A stretch of 64,000 bases of DNA from positions 471,013,875-471,077,874 of the forward strand of contig CM041776.1 of assembly GCA_023374045.1 (NCBI GenBank), given 5' to 3'. Below, piece after piece: positions 24,146 to 35,833 of this stretch. The translations under genes and the position numbers were made by a program. How positions within the stretch are numbered: position 1 is the first letter of the stretch; each line of letters starts with the position of its first letter. The stretch comes from Limonium bicolor (lineage: Eukaryota > Streptophyta > Magnoliopsida > Caryophyllales > Plumbaginaceae). Under the pieces are notes generated by a model. That model had not been told where the DNA came from. It saw only the letters and a list, made by a program, of their open reading frames with translations, and did not search any database.

Positions 24146-27100
24146 TGAAATACCCAAACTTATAAACACGGATTAAATATCAAATCATGTAATTAAGGCT
24201 TAAACATGCCTTACAAGTCAACTGAGAACAACAGTGGTCAACACCAAACAAGATGTTGCTCCCTTTGACTGTTAAGGGTAAACAAATACCCAAATGAACT
24301 ATGTAGGACCTAAAATTTGTCCTAAGTCTATTAACATAATATTAAACATATTATAATTGTTGGGCAACACTCCAACACAAAGAAAAAGCACTTTCACGCT
24401 TCAAGGTCAAAAAAGGGCAAAAATGTGCTCAAAGAAACCTTAAAGGTCTAATGACCTCTAATGATATAAAATTTAATTACATGATCAAATATCATGTAAG
24501 GAACACATCAAGACCGTTGTCAAAGAAACAGAGCTCGAAACACCAGGCAACACAAAATGTGCGCTAAAACTCCTTAAAGCACGTTTTTGTGAATTGTCTT
24601 TTACATGGTTTTAAATGGGCTAAAAGGTTATAATACTTTAAATATAATAAAATATCATATTATATGATATTAGGAATTTAATTCAAATTTACAGATTTTT
24701 ACAAATTTAATATTAAAATAATAATAAAAACCCTGAAGTGGGGCCCGCATGAGTCAAAAGACCAAGTTTGGTCAATGGGCAGCTAATGACCATTTGCCCT
24801 GTGGAAATCGGCTGGCATGGAGGTGGGGAGACAGCATAAGTCATTGATGACAATAAGGCTACCTAATACAAACAGAATAGTAAAAAGCTTATTTTCTTAC
24901 CTTTTTCAAATAATGCAAGCCTTTCCACTCATTTATCCTTCTGTCCGTTCCCACTCATCCCAGCCGAGCTCCTCCCTTCCATGGAAGCTCTCAAGGTCTG
25001 TCTTGAGCATGGAAGGCAAATCTAGCTCCTAAGTTCCTAATGTAAGTGTTTTAATGTCATTTTTAGTCATTTTTAGCCCTTTTCTTCATTTCTTCACTAC
25101 CAACACCTAAATTTCGTGGCTCAGCAATTCCTATGGCTTATTCTCAGTGTTCTAAGGTTAGAACAAGAGCTAAACTGGGTTGAGACCAGTAGAGGGACCA
25201 AGGCTGTTCAAATCTACATTTTAAGGTAAAAATGTTCTTTAAGCTCATAACTTTTGATTCCCTTCGAATTTGGCTGTGAATTTTGGCCATAGCCTCATCC
25301 TCTTCTCCTTTTCATGTGGGATCTGTTGGTTAGCCATTTGGAGCAAGGATGGCCGAGATCCAAGAGAAATACTCTCTTTTTAGGCATTTTACCAAGGTAA
25401 AACCTAATAACAAGGTAGGATTTCGAGATCTAACTATCTCCTATGTCAATATGCTGGATCTAACACCTTGTGGTGTGTTTGGTTCAGGTCGAAAACACTT
25501 AGAACTTTCCTTGCACTCTTAAGGTAATTTTTTGCCTTAAATCTTACATTAAATTACTCCTTATGGTTAGATCTTGCTTTGAGACTACTAGGCCTTGTTT
25601 TCTGTTTGAAAACATGTAAAACAAGCTGTGGAGATTTTCTACTCAAGGTGGCCGAACCAAACAAGGCTTTACCTAAGCTAAATCAAGGTATAAATCACTT
25701 AAAACCTTAACTTGATACATTAACACAAATTTAAGTGTGTGTATATCAATTGCCGTGAGTGAAGGAGAAAAACAAGGTCTTATTTGACCTTAAAATGTTT
25801 AAGGAATGATTTAATAAATTTTATAACTAATTAAACAAGCATAAATGTCAAATTTAAGACATTATGTGGAAGTTTGGTAATTAAACAAAGAATCTATGGT
25901 GAGGCCGAAAATTTATATGTATTTTGGGACATTTATGTGTAATTTATTTTGTGAGCAAATGTTTTGTAATAAGGCCATGTATTTTAGGCCATTTTATTTA
26001 TGCATTTACAAGCTTTTATTTAAGTTTAGGTGATATATAATTATTACCGAAATGAAAGGGGGTCTTTGGTGTAATTAAATTAAATTTGGGGGCTTTAGAA
26101 TAATAAGGCCGAAATTAGAGTTAAAAAGGAGTTAAAATAAAGTTTATAAGATTTTATAAAGTTTTGGGTTAAATGGTGAATTTTGGAAACTTAAGGGTTA
26201 AAACCGTAAATATAAGAAATTGGTGGTCAGGAAATATTAAGGTGGTCAACCTTGACCATATGCTAGGTTTTGACCAAAATAAATAAGTTATATAACTTAT
26301 TTAAGGTTTTATAATAAGCTATGTATTTTATGGTAATATTTTTAACATATGTGGTAAATATGTTTATTACCAAAATAAAGGGTGTACAATGGTATTTTAA
26401 ACACCCATGGGCTATTAGGAATTTTTAGGAATTTATTTGATGAGTTTTGGAATTAAATTGAACTATATATGTATAATATATAGTTATTATGTCATTATGA
26501 CACTTTGGAGAAAATATATGGTGAAATGGTAAATACTAAGAGTATATGGGTTAATAAGGATATTTATAACCCTTTGGTGGAATTTGGTGATTTTTAGAAT
26601 TATATAGAGTATTTGTTGAGATATATGTATAACATATAGTTTTAATGAAATTAATCAAACTATATGTTATAAATTGGACCTAATGATAATATAAATGTAT
26701 ATTGAGGTCTGTTCGAATTTACAAAAATAACCATAGGTTATACTCTTTTATAAGTTAGAAATGTTATATTGAATGGTATATATAACATGGTGAAAAGAAA
26801 GGGGTGATTTGGTAAATAAAGGAAAATTATGGTTTAAGGAAGGTAAGGTTTAATATATGCCTATGAGGCAATATACAATAGTTTTGTATAAAACTATGGG
26901 TTATGATTAAAGGAGATAAAAATATCTTATCAAATGGTATTAGTATTTTGGTATAACATTACATAATGTTATGTGGTCAAAAAGGGAATTTAAATAAATT
27001 CGAGGGCTATACCGAATTAATCAGAGTTGGAAAATGAATTTTAGACTATGGTCTACAATGTCATGAATGTTATGACAAATATATGGTATTAAGGTGGTTT

Positions 27101-29567
27101 TAAGGGAATTAATATAAGGAGGGGTACTCACATAAATAATGTGACAACGATAAATAAATGGGATTTATAAACTAAGGTGTTTATGGAATAAACCTTAGGA
27201 GTTGTAATTATACAACATAAAATGTTACATAATATTAGGATAATAATCTTAATAAGTTGTATAATATAATACAACTAATGGGAACAATCATCTAATAAAA
27301 GATGATAAAATGTAACATAAAATATAAGAGTTTATGAAACTCATGAGAATTACCTACGTGGTAAAAATATATATACATACACAAGAATAATGTATATAAG
27401 GTGGATATATATATTTTGGTTGAAAACCATATGGTTTAATGGTGGTGGTTATTAAAAATATAGTTACAAACTATATGTTATGGGTTTTTGGGATGCAAAT
27501 ACTATTTGCTAAAGATAATGAATTATATACTACATGGTATGATAAGGAATGGTGGGAAAATAATACAACATGGAAAAAATAATACAATATGGAAAAAAAT
27601 AATACAACATAAAATAATCATGCATGCATACATGCGACTATAGGTTATATACCTAAACTAGATGTGGATAAGATTAAAAGAAATATAAGGAATTAAACTT
27701 AACAGTTGAAATAGTTTTGACGTACGCGTTTTAAGTAACAAAGCCGACTGTTTTAGAGAAACCCGTAACAACAACTGTAGAAAACAGGGGTGAATTGTCG
27801 GGGTTGCTTATTATTCGGAAATACCGGATGTGGTTAGTCATGGAGACTGACTTATAGTTTGTGTTACCGTTTAGAGTATACTTCTGACAAGGACGCTTGA
27901 CGAGCTAGCGGACTACACGGAGCGTAGGATCTTGCTGATTCATACTCCACCGTAATACTGTCAGGGTGAACGGTATGTAAAGGGGTTTGCCGAGTTGTTT
28001 TAAGGTTGCTCCTTGGGCTCGGATTTGGTTGATATTACTTGTGTGTTGTTATATGTCTCTGGTTGTCTTTGAGGGCTTCCTCAATTCAGGCTTCTGTGTG
28101 ATCTGTGATAAGATTGTTTGCCTGAATGTGTTAATTGTATATTTATAGCTGCTTATTATTTACTGTTGTTGAATTAACAGTATTGGTTCGTATATATGAA
28201 CCTATATATATAAAACGAACTAGCGGCTATGGTGCTATCTTATATGAAAAATAAGGAACGTAAGTAAAACGTTGTAGCACTATGATAATAACACATACAT
28301 ATTGTCTGAGACTTTTGTACGGAGCATTGGCCTTTTCTATACGCCGCTCTCGTATCTAACACTGGATCCCGAGTTTACAAACTCCGGATTGGACTAATGA
28401 CCTTAGTCTGCTGTGTTAGAAAATTTGGTAATGCGATGCGATGCGATGGTATAATTAATTAATTAATGAAAGGAAGGAAAGCCAAGAGGATGTGGCTCTT
28501 GGTGCGCGCTGTGATCACAAAAACGATACCAGGATGTCCGCGTACGGGTCCGTAAGTATCAAGAAAATTCCCGTGAGCTAGAATGGCTCGTTGGTCGGAG
28601 ACTCTACCGTTGGAGTGGCTACTGCCATGGGTGACCCGCCATAATATATGGGTAACTAGAGACGTGTCGTTTTAACGAGACATTGTCACTAGGTATAACT
28701 GACCAACTAAAACAATTGAAACTTATACAGTGGCGAACAATATCATGGACGAGACTTAATACTTGTTTATTATTCTCGTTGTTTCGCTTTGTTGTTCATT
28801 GGTTATACTTGTGGATATTTTGTTGTGTGTTGATGGTTGGATGGAGCCTACAAGGCTAAGGTAAAACAAATATGAAAACTGTACGCTACGGCGAATGTAC
28901 ATGGTACATCATTTTGTTAATGTTCGATACGTTCGATATATAAATGTTGTGTGGAATATTAAATGAATGTTGGATATTTGGATGGATGGTTGAATGTTTG
29001 GATATTTGGATGGATGGTTGAATGTTTATGGATATTTGGATGGATGGTTAAATTTATTATGCATGTTTACTACAGTATTGAATATAACTGTAAAAAGGTA
29101 AAGCATGAAACCGATCTAATAATAAGACGGTTAAAATGACAAGTGACCATTAGGGTCCAGGCCCGGCATACTCAGCGTCTATCGCTGATACTACGCCATT
29201 TCAGGTTGTTGATCATTGTCGGAGCTGAAGAGCAGGAACAGGGTAATTGAAGACGCTGTATAGAAATGAAGATGGTGTATGGTCTTATGGTAAGGTTGTG
29301 TATTTTCAGGATTGGGTAGATGCTCACTTGTCGATGTTTGTGACTTATGGATTTAGTGTGATGTATAGGAATTTCTCGTTGTCACTGCGGTTAGCAGTTT
29401 ATTTATTTTGGAAGTTGGATGTAGTTTGGCTACGTTGCTCGCATGGGCGAGTAATGGCCGGTGACACCCGAGTGAGTTTGTAATAGTTAATTGTTTTACC
29501 GCTGCGAGACGTTTTTATTTATTGCTACGTGAGGGATCATATCGTGATTATGGAGAGGGGTGTTACA
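24146..29567 (+). repeat. 3' LTR of the LARD-like element
   Basis: 5422 bp, matching 14365-19781 end to end. It has a clearer GGATATTTGGATGGATGGTT minisatellite near 28975-29050. It ends GGGGTGTTACA and is followed by the TSD TCTTC. Confidence 0.95.
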
Positions 29568-30923
29568 TCTTCCCTCCCGATCAATCACCACATGGCTGCA
29601 AATGGCCCAAAAATTCCTTGCCAAATACTACCCAACCAGTAGAACGAGGCAATTGATCGGTGAAATCAATACTTTCTGTCAGGAGCCGGGAGAAACGTTG
29701 TACGACGCATGGGACAGATTTAAGATATGCTAATGAAGTGTTCCCACCATGGTCTTGACGATCAATCCCTCTGCCTGTCATTCTTCAACGGTCTGGATGA
29801 TGGGAACCGACTACTCGTCAATTCCTCTGCAGGAGGAAGTTTCATGATGAAATCTCCTAAAGAAGGAATGGACCTTCTCAAAACTATGACGAGCAATACG
29901 AGACAGTGGACGAGATCCAAAGGAAGAACGCCACGAGCAGCAGGCCTACTCCATGTTGAGCCTACAGATCATTTATCGGCTCAGATCTCGTCCCTTACAA
30001 AGATGGTGGAAAAGCTAACGACATCACAAAACGAAATTGTAAAAACAATAGCTTCCCCACCTACAAGTTCATCGTCAGTTCCACCTACAGAAGGATGTGC
30101 CATATGCGCCGGTCCTCATGAAACCCCTCAGTGCGAAGGTAAAGGACAGTACGAGGATGCAAACTTCATAGGAAACCGTCCCGGTAATTCCTACAACAAC
30201 AACTTCAACAACAACTATCCATGGAGAAATCACCCGAATTTCTCATGGAAGAATAATGATCAAAACCAAGGAGGGCAGAACAACAATTCAAATACCTATC
30301 AGGGGAAAGACCCCAACCAAATTCTAATATAGGTTATCGAGCACAAGGTGCCCCTCCAGGTTTCCAGCAACAACAACAACCATCGTCAACCTCTTCTGAT
30401 CCAAATGAGGAATTCAGGAACTTAATGAAAGGATTCATGACTACGACTCATACCAGACTCGTGGATCAAGAAGCCACTAACAGAAGGTTGAAGCCCAGAT
30501 ACAACAAACCAACCAACAGTTGGAGCAAATCAGCCAGCAGCTTGCACAAAGGCCACCTGGTGCCTTCCCTAGTCAGCCAAATCCAAATCCAAGGGAACAG
30601 GCCAAGGCAGTGACGTTGAAGAAGTGGTAGGCCGCTCAACTCATCTCTCCCCGAGATGATACTGATAACAAGAGCAGCAAGCTCATGAACCTCAAGAAAA
30701 TCCAGAAGAAGAACAGGAAGATGCTGAAGAAGCCCCACCTCCTACAAAATTATTTCCGAGGAAGGAGTCTCCTGAATCTACTCCTTCCTCTCTCACTAAA
30801 ATTCTTCCCCCACTTCCTTTTCCAAACAGAATAAAAGAAAAATTTAGATGAACAGTTTGGAAAGTTTCTACTCACTTCAAGAAACTGACGATCAATATTC
30901 CTTTTGCCGATGCTTTAAAACAA
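29568..30923 (+). pseudogene. Athila-1 gag, C-terminal part, and linker to protease
   Basis: Gag resumes right after the LARD-like element. It has FLAKYYPTSRTRQLIGEI, GETLYDAWDRFK and CSHHGLDDQSLCLSFFNGLD, all typical of an Athila gag. The zinc knuckle CAICAGPHETPQC (CX2CX3HX4C) is near 30100-30140, followed by an N/Q-rich tail (30180-30330). A shifted frame carries the rest of the tail and the linker LPFPNRIKEK...LDEQFGKF near 30820-30860. Stops near 29730, 30331, 30612 and 30849 break the frame. Confidence 0.88.
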
Positions 30924-31661
30924 ATGCCAATATACGCAAAGTTCATGAAGGATATCATCACCAACAAAAGATCGTTGCAGGAAGTGGAAACTGTACACCT
31001 TACACAGGAAGTGTCAGCAGTACTTCTCAAGAGTCTCCCTCCAAAACTTGGAGACCCAGGTTTGCCAATTATTCCATGTTCAATTGATAATGTTGATTGT
31101 GGTAGTGGGTTATGTGATCTAGGAGCTAGTATCAATTTAATGCCACTCTCAACTTTCAACAAACTTAAGATTGGTAAATGCATGCCTACTTCTATTCAAT
31201 TACAATTAGCAGATAGATCTTTAGTATTCCCAAAAGGAATAATAGAAGATTTGATTGTTACTGTAGGAACTTTTGTGTTCCCCGCTGATTTTATTGTAAT
31301 TGACATGGAAGAAGACACTAGGGTGCCCTTAATCTTAGGACGACCTTTCATGAGAACTGCTAGAGCACTAATCGATGTTGAAAAAGGAAAAATCATTTTA
31401 AGGCTGCATAACGAAACTCTAGAATACGACATGTCCAAGGTTATAAAGAAACCCGCTCATTTAGAAGATACTTTTTCCATAGATATTGTCGACTCTATTG
31501 TGCAGGATAATTCATCTGCTATTATTTGTAATGACGCTCTTGAAAATGCTTTATCTGAAATCTGTGATAACCGACTAGTGTACCCTGACACAATCGAAAT
31601 GGTAGCAGCTCTGGATAAGATAAAATCATATACCCACGCTACCCACCACCAGAACCATTAG
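30924..31661 (+). pseudogene. Athila-1 aspartic protease domain
   Basis: A 245-residue open segment starting in YAKFMKDIITNKRS. The retropepsin active site is CDLGASINLMP (residue ~70) and the closing motif is LILGRPFMRTARALID (residue ~140). It matches the Athila-2 protease over its length. It is followed by a spacer and then RT. It would cut the gag-pol precursor; as it stands it is separated from gag and RT by frame breaks. Confidence 0.9.
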
Positions 31662-31714
31662 AGCTATCTACTCAGAAGTTACCACCATCCATTGAACAAC
31701 CCCCTCTCGTAGAA

Positions 31715-33457
31715 ATGAAACAATTGCCATCACATCTGAAGTATGTTTACCTTTCTGATTTTTGTACTTTGCCTGTTATTATTTCTTCATCCCTAACAAG
31801 TACACAGGAAGAACAGCTTGTGAAGATCCTTCAGAGCCACAAGAAGGCAATAGGCTGGTCCATTTCGGACATCAAAGGTATCAACCCCCATTTCTGCACA
31901 CATCACATATACATGGAAGATACCTACAAGCCTTTAGTCCAACCACAGAGAAGGCTGAATCCCAACATGAAAGACGTAGTAAAGAAAGAAGTGCTCAAAC
32001 TTCTCGACGCTGGGATAATCTACTCCATCTCCGACAGCAAATGGGTGAGCCCCGTTCAAGTGGTCCCGAAAAAAGGAGGTCTCACTGTGGTCCCCAACGA
32101 CAAAGGTGATCTAATTCCTCAGAGAACCACGACGGGATGGAGAGTCTGCATCGATTACAGGAAACTGAACAGCGCAACGCGGAAGGACCACTTCCCTTTA
32201 CCTTTCATTGATCAGATGCTGGAAAGATTGGCCGGGCAAGATTACTACTGCTTCCTGGATGGCTATTCAGGATATTTTCAAATACCCATTGCCTCTGAAG
32301 ACCAAGACAAAACCACATTCACATGCCCGTACGGGACATTTGCATATAATCGGATGCCTTTTGGTCTATGCAATGCCCCAGCACATTCCAAAGATGCATG
32401 ATGGCAATCTTCAGCGACTATCTTGAGAAAGCATCGAAGTCTTCATGGACGACTTCTCTGTCTTTGGTCCACTTTCGAATCCTGTCTAAATAATCTGGAT
32501 GCTATCCTCGCCCGATGTGAAGAAACTAACCTTGTGCTTAACTGGGAAAAATGCCATTTCATGGTTAAAGAAGGAATAGTTCTTGGGCATAAAATATCTT
32601 CAAAAGGCATTGAAGTTGACAAGCCAAGGTCGAAGTTATTGAAAAATTACCACACCTCGACGGTGAAAGACATCAGAAGTTTCCTTGGCCATGCTGGGTT
32701 CTATAGAAGGTTTATCAAGGATTTCTCCAAAATTTTCAAAACTCTATGTGATCTCCTAGCTAAAGACGTCAAGTTCGACTTCACTGACAAATGCCTACAA
32801 GCCTTCAACAAACTGAAAGAATGCCTCATCTCCGCCCCCATTGTGATATCACCAGACTGGAGCCTTCCATTCGAAATTATGTGCGACGCCAGCGACTATG
32901 CAGTGGGTGCCGCTTTATGTCAAAAGAAGGAGAAGATCTTGCGAACCATCTACTATGCAAGTAGAACCCTCAACGACGCTCAAAAGAATTATTCTACTAC
33001 TAAGAAGGAACTTCTAGCAGTAGTCTTTGCTCTGGATAAATTCCGATCATATCTCTTGGGAAGCAAAGTAATAATTCACACCAATCACTCCGCTCTAAGG
33101 TATCTATTTGCCAAAGAAGATGCAAAACCCCGACTCCTCCGGTGGATACTCCTACTACAAGAATTTGAGATTGAAATCAGAGACAAGCCAGGAGTGCAGA
33201 ATGTAGTAGTAGACCACCTATCTCGCATAGAGGCACCAAGTGATGGCACATCCATCAATGAATTCTTCCCAGATGAGTGCGTTTTTATGATTGGAGACAC
33301 CGGTGAACCATGGTACGCTGACATGGCCAACTACTTGGCACGAGGAGTAATACCACATGGGCTAACCTACCAACAGAAAAGAAGTTCTTTAGATGTAACA
33401 CTTATTACTGACTGGGAGGACCCTCTCCTTTTCAAGGTTTGTGCAGACGGGATGTGA
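31715..33457 (+). pseudogene. Athila-1 reverse transcriptase and RNase H
   Basis: 31715-32401 holds the RT fingers and palm: SKWVSPVQVVPKKGG, TGWRVCIDYRKLNSATRKDH, FLDGYSGYFQI and RMPFGLCNAPA. A frame change follows, and the catalytic FMDD is at 32442-32453 in a different frame from both neighbours. From about 32460 to 33457 RT continues (NLVLNWEKCHFMV, GHAGFYRRFI) into RNase H ([19 protein letters not shown]). The RNase H motif reads IIHTNHSALRYLF, where the related Athila-2 has HTDHSAL, so one catalytic aspartate is asparagine. The frame stops at 33457 at the start of integrase. Confidence 0.92.
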
Positions 33458-34600
33458 GACGATGTGTGCCCCGAGATGAAGTCCAAAACATTCTACGACA
33501 TTGTCACTCTCTTGAAGCAGGAGGACATCATGGGCCAGCTCGAACAGCGGCTAAGGTACTTCAATCAGGTTTTTTTCTGGAAAACCTTACATAAGACTGT
33601 CATTCCTTTGTAGCCTCCTCGATGAGTGCCAAAGACTTGGGAACACCTCCAGAAAACACGAAATGCCTCTCACACATCATACTCGAGGTGGAACCTTTCG
33701 ACATGTGGGGCATTGACTTCATGGGTCCCTTTCCTTCGTCTTGTTCAAACCTTTTCATCTTGGTGGTAGTCGACTATGTCACTAAATGGGTGGAAGCTAT
33801 CGCCTCTCCCACAAATGATGCAAAGTAGTACTCAGGTTCTTGAAGAAGAACATATTTAACAACGATTCGGAGTCCCACGTGCTATAATCAGTGACCAAGG
33901 ATCCCACTTCTGCAATAAGCAGTTCACAGCCTTGATGACCAAATATGGAGTGAGACATAAGGTAGCCTTGCCTTATCACCCTCAAACAAATGGCCAGACT
34001 GAGGTCTCTAACCGAGAATTGAAGTGGATCCTGCAAAAGACAGTTAATTCTTCAAGGAAAGATTGGTCCCTGAAGCTAGATGATGCACTCTGGGCATACA
34101 GAACAGCTTACAAGATGCCCATCGGCATGTCCCCATATCGATTAGTCTTCGGCAAAGCTTGTCATTTACCAGTCGAGCTTATGCACAAATCATCCTGGGC
34201 CGTGAAAGCCCTCAACTTTGATCTACTGAGAGCAGGTGACAAAAGGAAATTCCAGCTCACTGAATTAGAAGAATTTCGCGAGGATGCCTATGAAAATAAC
34301 CGAATCTACAAAGAGAAAGCCAAGAAGTGGCACGACAAGATGATCCTTAAACGGGAGTTCCATGAGGGAGATTTGGTTCTGTTGTACAATTCCAGGTTAA
34401 AGCTATTTCCTGGTAAACTAAAATCCTATTGGGCTGGACCATTTACTATCTCCAAGGTCACCCCATATGGATCCGTTGAGTTGATGGATTCTAAAAAACA
34501 CACTTTCATGGTCAATGGATCTAGACTAAAGCATTACCTGGGTGGTAATCTCGAGACAGTTGATGCTCATACAATCAATTTACAAGATCCTCAGATTTGA
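33458..34600 (+). pseudogene. Athila-1 integrase, frameshifted
   Basis: The zinc-finger part (33458-33600) is readable only in shifted frames, as [14 protein letters not shown]. The core starts at about 33690 with [15 protein letters not shown]. The second aspartate is in [11 protein letters not shown] near 33885. The glutamate is in [14 protein letters not shown] in the 33932-34600 frame. That frame runs on through [38 protein letters not shown] and [12 protein letters not shown]. The last 220 residues are uninterrupted. Confidence 0.92.
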
Positions 34601-35820
34601 GTACGCTTCAAAGCGTCTAGCCAAAGACGTTAAAGAAGGGCAGCTTTCCGGGAGGCAACCCGGACGAACTTATCTTTTATATGCTTTTAGCTCTTTTAAT
34701 TATCAGGTTCTCTTTCCATTTTTGTTTTTGCTAACTATTAACCCCGTTTGTAGTATGGTTGCTTCTAGTGTCTTATGCAGGTGCAATTTCATGTCTACAC
34801 CGCAACCAAGCTACGCTACTTGAGGCTGAAGCTCAAGTGTGGGGGAACTCCTATAACGCTAGCAAAAATAAATATCAGGGGAGTACCAGTTTCTTTAATT
34901 ATGCTTTTATTTAAATAAAATATGCAGAGGAGAGTTTATGTGCTTAAATGATTATAAATGAGCTTTGTGTTCTCTCTATTTTATCTACTTACCGAAAAGG
35001 TCTTCTGAAACCTTCCCTTGTTTCTCTGGTGAACAATGAGGACATTGTTCAAATTAAGTGTGGGGGAGTGTGCCCTTTTCGGTGTCATTTTGTGCTTAAA
35101 TGTTTAATCTCTCTGCTTATCTTGTGTTTGTCCAAATTTAATATCGTGAACCCTTTATGTGTAGGTTGTTCTCTTTAAGAATAAATATTGTTATGAATTG
35201 TGGGATAAATGGTATAAATGGTACAAATTCAAAAATTTTAAAATTTTGATTACTTTTGAGGAGCATTTTTATGCGGTGTGACCAAATGATCTGAAATGGT
35301 TGGATTTTTATTACTCAGGGGTTCCTTCTGTCTTCTTTCTTAGGGATTGCTAAGGGGTGCTTCTCTGTCAAAAAGGAAAAAATAAAATAAATAAGGGACT
35401 TGCGAGACACCATTGGTAACCAACAAAGAGAGTTGAGTGTTCTTAAATACGAAGGCTTAATGCCTACATATTATCTTCTCATCTCTTATGCAAAAGTGAA
35501 ACAAATGCATAATTCTATTTTTCCTTTTGTTTTCTCCTCAATGCCCATTCTTGAGAGAAGTTGGCCATGGTAAAAGTTCTCAAAGTCACCTAAACAAAAG
35601 AAACATTGAAGTACTCCGGATCATACCCCGAAACTCTAATTTTTATTTTTGCCCTGAGTACACCTATGCCACCAGTAGGTGATGGATCACACTCCTTTTA
35701 AAAGTTTAAGATCATGTACTATTGACTTCTTTATCCTACCCTTCATAATAGTATTTGTTAATATTGAGCATTCCTTACTTGTTTGGGTACATGGTTTTGC
35801 TTGAGGACAAGCAAAAAGAT
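34601..35820 (+). other. Noncoding 3' region of Athila-1
   Basis: No convincing ORF and no env-like protein with a signal or membrane segment. It is highly similar to the Athila-2 region 5727-6806. It carries two extra copies of the polypurine word AAGTGTGGGGG at 34835-34845 and 35056-35066, each followed by a G/A-rich stretch. Confidence 0.82.
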
Positions 35821-35831
35821 AAGTGTGGGGG
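35821..35831 (+). other. Polypurine tract of Athila-1
   Basis: AAGTGTGGGGG directly upstream of the 3' LTR start TGATAAG. It is preceded by GGACAAGCAAAAAGAT, which is conserved with Athila-2. Confidence 0.85.
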
Positions 35832-35833
35832 TG

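Larger units (their letters stand above)
14365..29567 (+). mobile_element. LARD-like non-autonomous LTR element with 5.4-kb LTRs
   Basis: Two direct repeats of about 5.42 kb flank only 4.36 kb of internal sequence. The TSD is TCTTC (14360-14364 and 29568-29572), and removing the element rejoins the gag of Athila-1. A primer site TGGTATCAGAGC lies four bases after the 5' LTR, and a polypurine tract AAGGGGGGTAGA lies just before the 3' LTR. Internally there is a degenerate chromovirus-type gag and ~2.7 kb of noncoding DNA, with no protease, RT, RNase H or integrase. Long LTRs, a short internal region and no pol fit the large retrotransposon derivative (LARD) class; such elements depend on an autonomous partner. 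LTR-A is a third, older copy of the same LTR. Confidence 0.93.

Noticed and set aside
34601..35820. env-like gene in the 3' region of Athila-1
   Set aside because: Some Athila relatives carry one here, but I see only short ORFs without a signal or membrane segment, and strong DNA-level similarity to Athila-2 that is not coding-like.
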